Assembly (NCBI GenBank): GCA_040902425.1
Contig: JBBDXI010000061.1
Location: 54,254-118,253 of the forward strand
Direction of reading: 5' to 3'
Length of the DNA: 64,000 nucleotides
From: JBBDXI01 sp040902425
Lineage (GTDB): Bacteria; Planctomycetota; Phycisphaerae; Phycisphaerales; UBA1924
The translations under genes were made by a program, and so were the position numbers. Of the stretch, positions 16,329 through 24,135 are shown in pieces; the first letter of the stretch is position 1, and every line of letters starts with the position of its first letter. The notes under the pieces are model-generated. The model worked only from the letters and a program-made list of their open reading frames with translations, was not told the DNA's origin and ran no database searches.

Positions 16329-17873
16329 TCACGGCGCTGTCGTGGCCTGCATCAGGCGCGACATGTCGCGCTCGTTCTCGAGGCTCAGAATGATCTCCGC
16401 GGCCTGGCGGCAACGGTCCTTGCCGATGACGGATTCGCCGAGGGCGCGGAACTTGACGCCGATCTCGTCCTCGGTCATGGGGTCGCGGGGGTCGCCCTTG
16501 GGGACATCGACCCGCTTGGAGAAGGACTGGCCGCCGCCCCCCCCTGTGGTCGTGATCGTGACGCGGCTGGGCTGGAACCTGGGGAAGAGGGCCTCGAACT
16601 CGTCGTTGGCGACGACCTTGACCTTGTCCATGACGGGGATGAGGGACTTGTCGAGGACGCGCTCCTCCTTGAACTGCAGGGGCGTGACCATGCCATCCAC
16701 GAGGCCGACGGCCATGCAATAGGGGAGCGAGTGGTCGGCGGTTTCCTTGGAGTCGGGGCGGTACTTGTGGGGGTCGCCGAGGATGTCGGCGGCCCGGGCG
16801 ATGACCTCGACCTTGATCTCGGCAACCTGCTCGGGGCGGATGCCGTTCTCCTGGATGCACTTCATCATGGCGGTGAGCGGGGCGTGGGAGAGGGCCTCGA
16901 TGGGGTAGGACTTCATGCCGCAGTCGAGGATGCGGTAGTGGTCGCCCGGGCCCTTGGGGAGCGCGTCGATGAGCTTCGCGGTGTCGAACTTCGCGGGCTG
17001 GAACTGTGGGGCAGCCGTCCCGGCTGCCGGCAGGCGGGACGCCTGCCCCACATGCACCTTCCCGAAGACGGCGTAGAGGCCCTCCTTGCCGTCGATCATG
17101 TGCTCGGGGCCGCTGTAGCCGCGCCGGGCGAGGAGGGCGGACTCGACGCCCATGCGCGTGGCCCAGGGGTCCACGGTGTTCTTCATGTTGGTGAGCTTGC
17201 CGGCGGTGACGGCGCCGGGCGTGAACGTGCGCGAGGCGGAGATGCCGATGGCCTGGACCATCTGGTCCACGGTGAGGTTGAGGATGCGCCCGGCGGCGAG
17301 GGGGGCGGCGAACGCGGTGAGCGTCGCGTGGTGCCAGCCGTACTCGCGGATGCCGGGGAGGCCGAACTCGCAGAGCCGCTGCTCGACCTCGTAGGCGATG
17401 ATGGTGGCGAGGATGAGGTCCTTGCCGGAGCCGCCGGGCTTGCCCGCCGCGGTGAGCATCTCGCAGAGCGCCAGCGGCCCGCCGAGGATGTCCGACGGAT
17501 GGCAGGGGTCGGCCTTCCAGTAGATATCGTTGTAGTCCATCGCGCGGATCATGTGGCAGTTGAGGAAGGCCGCGTCGACCGGGTTGGTCCGGAAGCCCGA
17601 AACGAAGCAGGTGCTCGGGCCGGACACAGGCGGGACGCCTGTGCCACTGGGATTGCCGCTGGGGTGACCGGCCATCTCGCGGTGGTGCGCGAGGAGAATG
17701 TGGGCGTCTTCCTGCTGGGACCCGCCCAAGGCGCAGCCGACGGAGTCGTACCAGAAGAGCTTGGCCGCGCGGATGGCCTCGGCGCTGAGGTGCTCGTAGC
17801 GCAGCCAGCAGGCCCACTCGGCGAGGGTGTGGGAGAGGTACTTCTTGCTGGGGTCAGCGGCGGACTTCGCCAT
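16329..17873 (-). CDS. MmgE/PrpD family protein (2-methylcitrate dehydratase-like)
   Basis: A 514-residue MmgE/PrpD-family protein. Family marks include the N-terminal LAEWACWLRYEHLS, DSVGCALGGS, the helix-rich FLNCHMIRAMDYNDIYW, and GWHHATLTAFAAPLAAG. Known members dehydrate 2-methylcitrate or decarboxylate cis-aconitate; the actual substrate here is not established. Two short repeat-derived insertions interrupt the protein in frame: GTGVPPVSG (DNA 17625-17643) and GQASRLPAAGTAAPQ (DNA 17006-17051). The gene lies downstream of an isocitrate/isopropylmalate dehydrogenase, with a GxxExxY cassette between them. Confidence 0.88.
   Translation of the reverse strand: MAKSAADPSKKYLSHTLAEWACWLRYEHLSAEAIRAAKLFWYDSVGCALGGSQQEDAHILLAHHREMAGHPSGNPSGTGVPPVSGPSTCFVSGFRTNPVDAAFLNCHMIRAMDYNDIYWKADPCHPSDILGGPLALCEMLTAAGKPGGSGKDLILATIIAYEVEQRLCEFGLPGIREYGWHHATLTAFAAPLAAGRILNLTVDQMVQAIGISASRTFTPGAVTAGKLTNMKNTVDPWATRMGVESALLARRGYSGPEHMIDGKEGLYAVFGKVHVGQASRLPAAGTAAPQFQPAKFDTAKLIDALPKGPGDHYRILDCGMKSYPIEALSHAPLTAMMKCIQENGIRPEQVAEIKVEVIARAADILGDPHKYRPDSKETADHSLPYCMAVGLVDGMVTPLQFKEERVLDKSLIPVMDKVKVVANDEFEALFPRFQPSRVTITTTGGGGGQSFSKRVDVPKGDPRDPMTEDEIGVKFRALGESVIGKDRCRQAAEIILSLENERDMSRLMQATTAP
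17006..17051. repeat. Three-way-junction palindrome inserted in the prpD-like gene
   Basis: A 46-bp element with 9-bp perfect outer arms (GTGGGGCAG / CTGCCCCAC) encloses two perfect hairpins: GCAGCCG-TCC-CGGCTGC and GGCAGGCG-GGA-CGCCTGCC. As RNA or single-stranded DNA it would form a Y-shaped structure. It lies inside the MmgE/PrpD coding sequence and keeps the reading frame, adding the peptide VGQASRLPAAGTAAPQ. The second hairpin matches the CAGGCG-GGA-CGCCTG repeat at 17625 and 25559. Confidence 0.88.
17625..17643. repeat. Short palindromic repeat CACAGGCG-GGA-CGCCTGTG, inside coding sequence
   Basis: Eight-base perfect arms with a GGA loop, followed by CCAC. It lies within the MmgE/PrpD gene and encodes part of GTGVPPVSG without breaking frame. 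Closely related copies are at 25559-25577 (GGG loop) and as one hairpin of the 17006-17051 element. Confidence 0.85.
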
Positions 17874-18447
17874 CGCGGTGGTCCTCGTGTGATCGAGACT
17901 GGGCGGCGTGCTCGAGGTCGGCGAACTCCGCGGCTTCGCCCCAGGTAATGGGGACCTCTCCGGGCGCGACGGGGGGGAAGGTGCTCGGGCGAGGCGAAGA
18001 GGAAGAGGCCACAGATGACACAGATGGGCACAGATGGGAAGAGGACGCGAGGTCTGGGCCGAGGAATCGCTTGACTTCCACACGCTTCGAGAAGTTGAGG
18101 AGGAGACAGGCAGGAAGCCTGGAGGCGGCCATGGCGTTGATGCACTGGGCCCGGTGCGAATCGTCGATCCCCTTTCCGGCCTTGATCTCGACAAGAAGAA
18201 ACTCCTGGACGAGCAGATCAGGGACATACTCGCCAACCTTGACTCCGTCGTACCACACCGTAAGACGGTGCTGCTGTTCGACCCTCAGACCGGCCTTCCG
18301 GAGTTCGTGGGCCAGTGCGTTCTCGTACACCTTCTCAAGAAAGCCGGGCCCGAGCGTGTTGCCCACCGCGAATGCGCAACCGATGACCCGCTCGGTAAGA
18401 GCGTTGAGCGCCCTGAGTCTCTCCTCATCTGTGCCTATCTGTGTCAT
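17854..18447 (-). CDS. GxxExxY protein, extended at the C-terminus
   Basis: A 197-residue open frame whose first about 125 residues are a GxxExxY-family protein: ERVIGCAFAVGNTLGPGFLE carries the GxxExxY signature (GPGFLEKVY), followed by PDLLVQEFLLVEIKAGKGID with nuclease-like acidic/Lys residues. Its ATG at 18447 lies inside the right arm of an inverted repeat and has AGGAGG six bases upstream. The family is usually about 125-130 residues. Here the frame continues through the left inverted repeat and ends 19 bases into the downstream prpD-like gene, so the last about 60 residues are probably not conserved. Function is unknown; a PD-(D/E)XK-like relation has been proposed for similar proteins, which I cannot test here. 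Confidence 0.75.
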   Translation of the reverse strand: MTQIGTDEERLRALNALTERVIGCAFAVGNTLGPGFLEKVYENALAHELRKAGLRVEQQHRLTVWYDGVKVGEYVPDLLVQEFLLVEIKAGKGIDDSHRAQCINAMAASRLPACLLLNFSKRVEVKRFLGPDLASSSHLCPSVSSVASSSSPRPSTFPPVAPGEVPITWGEAAEFADLEHAAQSRSHEDHRDGEVRR

Positions 18448-18455
18448 CTGTGGCC
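18007..18455. mobile_element. GxxExxY cassette bounded by about 32-bp terminal inverted repeats
   Basis: The left arm (18007-18041) and the reverse complement of the right arm (18421-18455) both begin GGCCACAGATGACACAGAT, and agree over about 32 bases with two or three mismatches. Each arm is itself a loose tandem of ACAGATG every 9-10 bases. The arms enclose only the GxxExxY gene, whose start codon is inside one arm. The cassette sits 12 bases after the stop of the dehydrogenase gene and before the prpD-like gene, so it appears to have entered an operon. No transposase is encoded. Confidence 0.7.
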
Positions 18456-18467
18456 TCCTGTCCCTTC

Positions 18468-19634
18468 TCAACCCGCCGCGTGACGGGCGGTCTCGCGGGC
18501 GACATCCAGCGTGCCGGCCTTCCCGCCCATGTCGTAGGTCCGGGTCTTGCCCTCCTTGACGACGCGGGCGATGGCGGACTCCAGCCGGGCGGAGAGGGTC
18601 TTCTCGCCCAGCCAGTCGAACATGAGGCGGACGGTGAGGAGCATCGCGATCGGGTTCACCTTGTGCTGCCCGGCGTACTTCGGCGCTGAGCCGTGGGTGG
18701 GCTCGAAGACGGCGTACGTGTCCCCCATGTTCGCCGAGGGCGCGAACCCAAGGCCGCCGACGAGCCCGGCGCAGAGGTCCGACACGATGTCGCCGAACAT
18801 GTTCTCGGCCACGATCACGTCGTAGTCCTGAGGGTTCTTGAACATCCACATGCAGATCGCGTCGATGTTCGCCTCATCCGCCCGGATGGCCGGGTACTCC
18901 GCGGCCACCTTGCGGAAAACCCGCGTCATCAGGCCGCCGGTCTCCCGCAGCACGTTGGGCTTTTCCACCAGCGTCACCCTCTTCCGCCCGTTGTTCTTCG
19001 CGTACTCGAACGCCTGCCGGCAGATGTTCGTGCACCCCTGCACCGAGACGATCCGCGTGGAGAGGGCGACGTTGTCCAGGCCCTTGTCCTTCCAGGGCTT
19101 CATCTTCGGGTTGGCGCACAGCGCCTGGTACACCGCCTCCGGGAGCGGGAAGAACTCGACCCCGCCGTACGAGCCCTCGGTGTTCTCGCGGAAGACGACC
19201 TGGTCGATGGGGATGTCGGCGATCTGACCGTTGTCGGGTGGGTTCGCGATCGCCGTCCCCCGGTAGTTCAGCGGGTTCCCCGGGTAGCTCTTGCAGGGGC
19301 GCATGTTGGTGTGCAGGTTGAAGAGCTGCCGCAGCTTCACGATCGGGGAGAAGTACTGGAGGCCCTTGCCCTTGAGCTCCGGAGCCAGCTCCTCCCTGGC
19401 CTCATCCTGGGGTTTGCTGGTGATGGCCCCGAACACGGCGCAGGTGGAATCCTGGAGGATTTTGATGGTCCGGTCGGGCAGGGCGTTCCCCTCGCGGCAC
19501 CAGAACTCCCAGCCGATGTCGGCCGGGATGTACTCGGCGTCGAAACTCATGGCATCCAGGACGAGGCGGGCGGCCTCCATCACGTCGTTGCCGATGCCAT
19601 CGCCGGGCATCCAGGCGATCCGGTACTTGGCCAT
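18468..19634 (-). CDS. Isocitrate/isopropylmalate-family dehydrogenase
   Basis: A 388-residue beta-decarboxylating dehydrogenase. It has the N-terminal WMPGDGIGNDVME, the substrate Arg motif NLHTNMRPCKS, the catalytic Tyr-bearing RENTEGSYGGVE, Lys in LVEKPNVLRETGG, and metal-binding ENMFGDIVSDL. NAD-binding GSAPKYAGQHKVNPIAM follows. The substrate (isocitrate, homoisocitrate or isopropylmalate) cannot be fixed from sequence alone; RENTEGSYGG resembles NAD-isocitrate or homoisocitrate enzymes. The start at 19634 (MAKYRIAWMPG) fits the family. It is followed by the GxxExxY cassette and the MmgE/PrpD gene on the same strand. Confidence 0.88.
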   Translation of the reverse strand: MAKYRIAWMPGDGIGNDVMEAARLVLDAMSFDAEYIPADIGWEFWCREGNALPDRTIKILQDSTCAVFGAITSKPQDEAREELAPELKGKGLQYFSPIVKLRQLFNLHTNMRPCKSYPGNPLNYRGTAIANPPDNGQIADIPIDQVVFRENTEGSYGGVEFFPLPEAVYQALCANPKMKPWKDKGLDNVALSTRIVSVQGCTNICRQAFEYAKNNGRKRVTLVEKPNVLRETGGLMTRVFRKVAAEYPAIRADEANIDAICMWMFKNPQDYDVIVAENMFGDIVSDLCAGLVGGLGFAPSANMGDTYAVFEPTHGSAPKYAGQHKVNPIAMLLTVRLMFDWLGEKTLSARLESAIARVVKEGKTRTYDMGGKAGTLDVARETARHAAG

Positions 19635-19785
19635 TGGGGAAGCTCCGGCGGGTTGGAGGGGGGCGGGGTTTGCGGGGAGGGTCGGCGGGGAGCGTATCAC
19701 CGGGAGCCGGCGCCGGGCGCTTTCATGGCCCCCGCCTTCGGCCGCGTCGATGAGCCGGTATCCTGATGGAAACGGAGGCAACACG

Positions 19786-20703
19786 ATGAACACCCGATGC
19801 TCAGGTCGTGGCTTCTCGCGGATGGAAGCCCTCGTGCTGGTTGCGGGCGCGCCCCTCGTGCTGGCCCTCGCGGCCGTGGCGATGGGCGTGGGGCAGGAGT
19901 CGCGGCCGGGGGCGAAGTCGCCGCGGGATGCGGCGCGGACCCGGAAGGACGCGACGCAGATCCGCGGCCTTCACCAGGCGATGGTCACATGGGCCCAGAA
20001 CAACGAGGACCGCTACCCCCTGCCCTCGAAGGTGGACAAGGCGGACGCCACGGTGAAGGAGAAGGGCGCCGGAAAGGACATCACCGCCAACATCTACTCG
20101 ATGCTGATCTACAGCGGTTCGATCTCGCCGGAGATGCTGGTCAGCCCCGTGGAGAAGAACCCGGCGGTGGTGCCCTGCGAGACGTACGTGTTCGACATGC
20201 CGCCCAAGGCCGCGAACCCCGCGAAGGCGATCTGGGACCCCGCGTTCAAGGTCTCCCTCGGCCCCGAGAAGGGGCACGCCAGCTACGCCCACCTGCAGCC
20301 CTCGGAGAAGCGGCTCAAGCAGTGGTCCAACACGTTCAACCACGAGGAGACGGTGCTGAGCACACGGGGGCCGGAGATCGCGTCGGTGAAGGCGAACGAG
20401 AGCGGACGGCCGGTGCCGACCTTCGCCAAGCCGGACAGCCTGGCCCTGACAATGCTGGGGGACGGGACGGTCTGGACGGGGCACGTCGTGCACAACGACA
20501 ACCACGTGCAGCTCCTGAGGACCACGATCGCCCACGGGAAGCCCTACACCGGGAAGTCGTCGTACACCGACGCCGACGGGAAGAAGCACCCGGACCTGTG
20601 GTTCTTCAACGAGCCGGGTGACACCGAGGGCGTGAACACCTTCCTGGGGCTTTTCACGAAGGCGGGGGACAAGGCGGCGGGTTTCAAGGCGATCTGGGAC
20701 TGA
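19786..20703 (+). CDS. Type IV pilin-like (pseudopilin) protein
   Basis: A 305-residue protein with a type III-like prepilin N-terminus: GFSRMEALVLVAGAPLVLALA, with the conserved Glu at position 5 after the G-F cleavage site. It continues with an amphipathic helix and a large C-terminal head. Planctomycetes encode many such H-X9-DG/pseudopilin-type proteins, whose roles are mostly unknown. Start 19786 has GGAGGCAACACG. The distance to the divergent dehydrogenase gene is about 150 bases. No other secretion or pilus genes are nearby. Confidence 0.78.
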   Translation: MNTRCSGRGFSRMEALVLVAGAPLVLALAAVAMGVGQESRPGAKSPRDAARTRKDATQIRGLHQAMVTWAQNNEDRYPLPSKVDKADATVKEKGAGKDITANIYSMLIYSGSISPEMLVSPVEKNPAVVPCETYVFDMPPKAANPAKAIWDPAFKVSLGPEKGHASYAHLQPSEKRLKQWSNTFNHEETVLSTRGPEIASVKANESGRPVPTFAKPDSLALTMLGDGTVWTGHVVHNDNHVQLLRTTIAHGKPYTGKSSYTDADGKKHPDLWFFNEPGDTEGVNTFLGLFTKAGDKAAGFKAIWD

Positions 20704-20732
20704 CGCTGCGCGGAGATCGGAGAGGTCCGCTG

Positions 20733-22106
20733 ATGCGACCGAAGCTGATGAGGCCGATGGACCTGCTGGTCGCGCTCGCGGCCGGTGCGGTCGTGACCGT
20801 GTGCGTGTCTTGGGCGCTCGCACTGCATGCCGACCCGGACCTGGGCGGGTCTGTCGAGCGGGCACCTTGGCCCGGTCCCGTGGACGCGGGATGGCCGCCT
20901 ACCTCGCGGTACACGACGTCATACGGCTCGGCGTGGTCCGGCCTCCGGCAGTGGAAATCGTGGGGCAATCTCGACGGCAGTCATACCGGGCAGTTCCATA
21001 TGTTCGTTTCCCGCGCCGGCTGGCCATTTCCCGCCTTGGAATCGCGCCTGAAGAAGCGGGTCATCGGCGGATACTGGAGCGCGCACGACGGACCCTACGA
21101 CAACGACGGGATGCTGGCCGCGGGCCTTGCTGTCCCGCTGCACTGGTCCCGTCCTCACGCGGCCGGTGAGGAGGGGTGGTGCTCGCGGCGGCTGCCGCTG
21201 CTCCCCGTCGCTCCGGGGCTCGTCGCGAACACGTTCGGCGCCTCGGTCCTAGCCCTCGGCCTGACATGGCTCTGGCGCCTCCAGCCGCCCGCAGGCGGGC
21301 GCAGGATGTGGCGTCGCGCCGCCGCCGTGCTGGTCTGCGGGGTGGTCCTCAACCTGATCGTTGCGGTTGGGCTGTGGGTGCGCTGGCAGTGCCTCACTCC
21401 CGCTCGACCGTTCGAATCGAATGTCTGGAGAGGCGGGGCGTCAGCCGATCAGTGCGCCACGGGCCTTCGGGGCGAGCGGGCGAAATGGCCGGTCCCGGTC
21501 CCCGAGAGCTGGCCCTCCTCACCGCACTGGATTGGCTGGCTGGGAGACGCCTGGGGGGTGCGCGCGTGCGAGTTCACCTCGAACGGGATCCCGGCTGCGG
21601 CCTACATGTGGTTCCATGTCACATGGGGATCCGAAGCTTTCGATCCCCATCAGAAGATGAACGTTGTGCAGGCGGGCTGGCCGCTTCCCTGCCTGCAGAG
21701 CGAGGAGCTGATCGAAGTAGAAGGGCGGAGTGTCCCGGCGGCGCCGCCCGACGTGGCATCAGAGTTCGAGCTGCGGTCGCTGTTCAAGAAGACGTCGCCA
21801 CTGACGCGAAGAGGCGTCCTTCTGGATGTCACGCTTCCGGGGGCGCCCGCGCCAACCTGGCACTCCGATCCGATGCCACTGCTCCCCGTCCGGCCGGTGT
21901 GGCCGGGGCTGGTCGTGAACAGCGTCGTGTTCTCTGCGCTCGCGGCCGTCGTCCTCTGGACACCCGGAGCGATCCGGACCCTCCGGCGGCGGACGGCGGG
22001 TCTATGTCGCTCGTGCGGCTACGACGCCCGGGAACTGGCGGTCTGCCCGGAGTGCGGCGCGACTCGGCCTACTACAGCGTCATCCGCGAGGAATGGCCGG
22101 CGGTGA
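20733..22106 (+). CDS. Membrane protein with duplicated halves and C-terminal zinc ribbon
   Basis: A 457-residue protein of unknown function. It has four likely membrane segments (about 12-30, 168-187, 199-215, and about 392-412). The N- and C-terminal halves share PLLPVAPGLVANTFGASVLA versus PLLPVRPVWPGLVVNSVVFS, so the gene contains an internal duplication. The end carries a zinc-ribbon: CRSCGYDARELAVCPECG (CxxC...CxxC), a tail seen on many planctomycete membrane proteins. Its ATG lies about 30 bases after the pilin-like gene, so the two are probably co-transcribed. Confidence 0.7.
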   Translation: MRPKLMRPMDLLVALAAGAVVTVCVSWALALHADPDLGGSVERAPWPGPVDAGWPPTSRYTTSYGSAWSGLRQWKSWGNLDGSHTGQFHMFVSRAGWPFPALESRLKKRVIGGYWSAHDGPYDNDGMLAAGLAVPLHWSRPHAAGEEGWCSRRLPLLPVAPGLVANTFGASVLALGLTWLWRLQPPAGGRRMWRRAAAVLVCGVVLNLIVAVGLWVRWQCLTPARPFESNVWRGGASADQCATGLRGERAKWPVPVPESWPSSPHWIGWLGDAWGVRACEFTSNGIPAAAYMWFHVTWGSEAFDPHQKMNVVQAGWPLPCLQSEELIEVEGRSVPAAPPDVASEFELRSLFKKTSPLTRRGVLLDVTLPGAPAPTWHSDPMPLLPVRPVWPGLVVNSVVFSALAAVVLWTPGAIRTLRRRTAGLCRSCGYDARELAVCPECGATRPTTASSARNGRR

Positions 22107-22217
22107 AGCAGCGGCTCCAGAGCCTCGCGCAGATCCCCTGACCACGGTGCCGGTGGCGCGGCCCCTTGCCCCAGAAACGCTTGATCTGCTCCTCCGATTC
22201 TGCCACCACCGTGTCGC

Positions 22218-22904
22218 TCAGAACGGCACGCCCGCCGCCTTGCACAGGAACGCCATCAGCGGCGACCCCGCCTTCACCGACTCCACGTAGCGGTCCAGGA
22301 AATCCCCGGCGCACGCTTCCTTCTCGGAGAACGCCTCACTCGCCGCGAAGCTCTTCCGCTTGAGGTCCCCGACGAACGGATGATCCTCCGCGACCGCCTC
22401 CCCGCCGACCTTCGGCGGCCGCTTCAGCGACTCCCCTTCAAACGTGTGCGATCCCTTCGCCACCGGCGCCACCGCCTTCTTCCACTCCGCCGGCTGCGCC
22501 AGGATCCGCCCACGCACCGCCTCGAGCACCGGCGTCTCCGGCTCCCACAGCCCGAAGTACGCCCGCGCCTTCCCCGCCTCCAGGCTCAGGTGATACCCGA
22601 GCATCATCTCCCCCGCCTTCGCGTGCCGGAACGTCGCCGTCACCGCCGTCTTGTACGGGCTCTTGTCCTTCGAGAACCGCGTGTCCCGGTTCATCCGGTG
22701 CAGCGAGCGCGGCCCAGCCTCGATGTACGGGCTCAGCTTCGCCAGCCGCGGCCCCACGTCCTCGATGAACCGCAGCACCGGACCCTTCACATGCTCCTCG
22801 AACGCGTCCTTGTTCGCCTGGAACCACTCGCGCGTGTTGTTCGCGGCCAAGCCGCGGAGGAACTTGAACAGTGCGGGCGTGAAGTGGGGCTGTTTGGGCG
22901 GCAT
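22218..22904 (-). CDS. DUF2461 domain protein
   Basis: A 228-residue protein of the DUF2461/TIGR02453 family. Diagnostic stretches are FLRGLAANNTREWFQANKDAF (about 15-35) and MNRDTRFSKDKSPYKT (about 71-86), with later GYHLSLEAG and GLWEP. No biochemical role is known for the family. The length is normal. Its gene faces away from the cysteine-synthase-like gene. Confidence 0.9.
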   Translation of the reverse strand: MPPKQPHFTPALFKFLRGLAANNTREWFQANKDAFEEHVKGPVLRFIEDVGPRLAKLSPYIEAGPRSLHRMNRDTRFSKDKSPYKTAVTATFRHAKAGEMMLGYHLSLEAGKARAYFGLWEPETPVLEAVRGRILAQPAEWKKAVAPVAKGSHTFEGESLKRPPKVGGEAVAEDHPFVGDLKRKSFAASEAFSEKEACAGDFLDRYVESVKAGSPLMAFLCKAAGVPF

Positions 22905-23034
22905 TGGCGGAGTGTACCGCGGGAGCGCGTGCGTCCCCCCGGGGGTGAGATCAGGGACATTTCCTCGCTGCGGCGCGCCCGCTCAGGTCCGACGATAGTG
23001 GTGACGCCCTCCGGCGCCGGAACCGAGGCCCAGC

Positions 23035-24135
23035 ATGATCTCACTGGCGCAGCTCTCGCGTGATGTCCGTCTCGGCGAGCGGGTGGACTCCCTGGCCGCC
23101 ATGGTCGGGCGCACGCCCCTGATCGAGGTCTGGTACAACTCGCGAAGGCGGGCGCGCCGGGTCTTCGCCAAGTACGAGCAGAAGAACATGACCGGGAGCG
23201 TGAAGGACCGGATGGCGATGCACATCCTGCGGCGGGCGTCCGCCTCGGGCGACCTGCTCCCCGGGGACACGATCGCCGAGGCGAGCAGCGGGAACACGGG
23301 GATCTCGTTCGCGGCCATGGGGCGGGCGCTGGGGCACCCGGTGCGGATCTACATCCCGGACTGGATGAGCCCCGAGCGGCTGGCGCTGCTGGGGTCGATG
23401 GGGGCGGAGGTGATGAGGGTCTCGAGCGGCCAGGGCGGCTTCCGGGGGAGCATCGCGCTGGCGGATGCCTTCGCGCGGGAGCGGGCGGCGGCGGGGGACC
23501 GCGTGTTCCTGCCCCACCAGTTCGAGAACGACGCCAACGTCGAGGCCCACGAGCTGACCACCGGACCGGAGATCGTGGCCCAGATGGAGGCGCGGGGCCT
23601 GCGGGCGGATGCGTTCGTCGCCGGCGTCGGCACGGGGGGGACGGTGATGGGCGTGCGGCGGGCCCTGAACTGGTGGTGGCCGGAGACGCTGGTCTACGCG
23701 ATGGAGCCGGCCAACTCCCCGACGCTGCGGACGGGCCGCAAAGAGGGGACGCACCGAATCCAGGGGGTCTCGGACGAGTTCATCCCGTCGATCGTGAAGC
23801 TCGACCAGCTCGACGGCGTCGTCGATGTCTGGGACGGCGACGCCATCCTCATGGCCCAGGCCCTCGGTCGGGCCGGGCTCGCCGTGGGCATCTCGTCGGG
23901 GGCCAACTTCCTTGCCGCCGACGCGCTGCTGGACCAGCTGGGGGATGATGCCCGCGTGGTCACGGTCTTCCCCGACAGCAACAAGAAGTACCTGAGCACC
24001 GACCTCTGCCGCGAGGAGCCCGTGCGCGACGGGTACCGGGCGCCGGCGGTCGAGCTGCGCTGGTGGGATGCCCTGGGCTGCGAGCCCTGCTGCGACAGGT
24101 CCGGCGCGTGCTTCAGACCCGTGCCGCGCCCGTGA
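23035..24135 (+). CDS. Cysteine synthase-like PLP enzyme
   Basis: A 366-residue fold-type II PLP enzyme of the cysteine synthase/cystathionine beta-synthase group. Lys57 in MTGSVKDRMA is the Schiff-base Lys. SSGNTGISF binds the substrate carboxylate, GVGTGGTVMG the PLP phosphate, and SSGANFLAA is also conserved. The C-terminus ends with a Cys-containing tail (GCEPCCDRSGAC). The product is probably cysteine or cystathionine, but exact substrate is unknown. The last 23 bases overlap the convergent aconitase-type gene. Confidence 0.85.
   Translation: MISLAQLSRDVRLGERVDSLAAMVGRTPLIEVWYNSRRRARRVFAKYEQKNMTGSVKDRMAMHILRRASASGDLLPGDTIAEASSGNTGISFAAMGRALGHPVRIYIPDWMSPERLALLGSMGAEVMRVSSGQGGFRGSIALADAFARERAAAGDRVFLPHQFENDANVEAHELTTGPEIVAQMEARGLRADAFVAGVGTGGTVMGVRRALNWWWPETLVYAMEPANSPTLRTGRKEGTHRIQGVSDEFIPSIVKLDQLDGVVDVWDGDAILMAQALGRAGLAVGISSGANFLAADALLDQLGDDARVVTVFPDSNKKYLSTDLCREEPVRDGYRAPAVELRWWDALGCEPCCDRSGACFRPVPRP

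Noticed and set aside
16329..19634. A complete methylcitrate cycle
   Set aside because: Only MmgE/PrpD and an IDH-family gene are adjacent; no methylcitrate synthase or lyase is nearby, and family members have other substrates.
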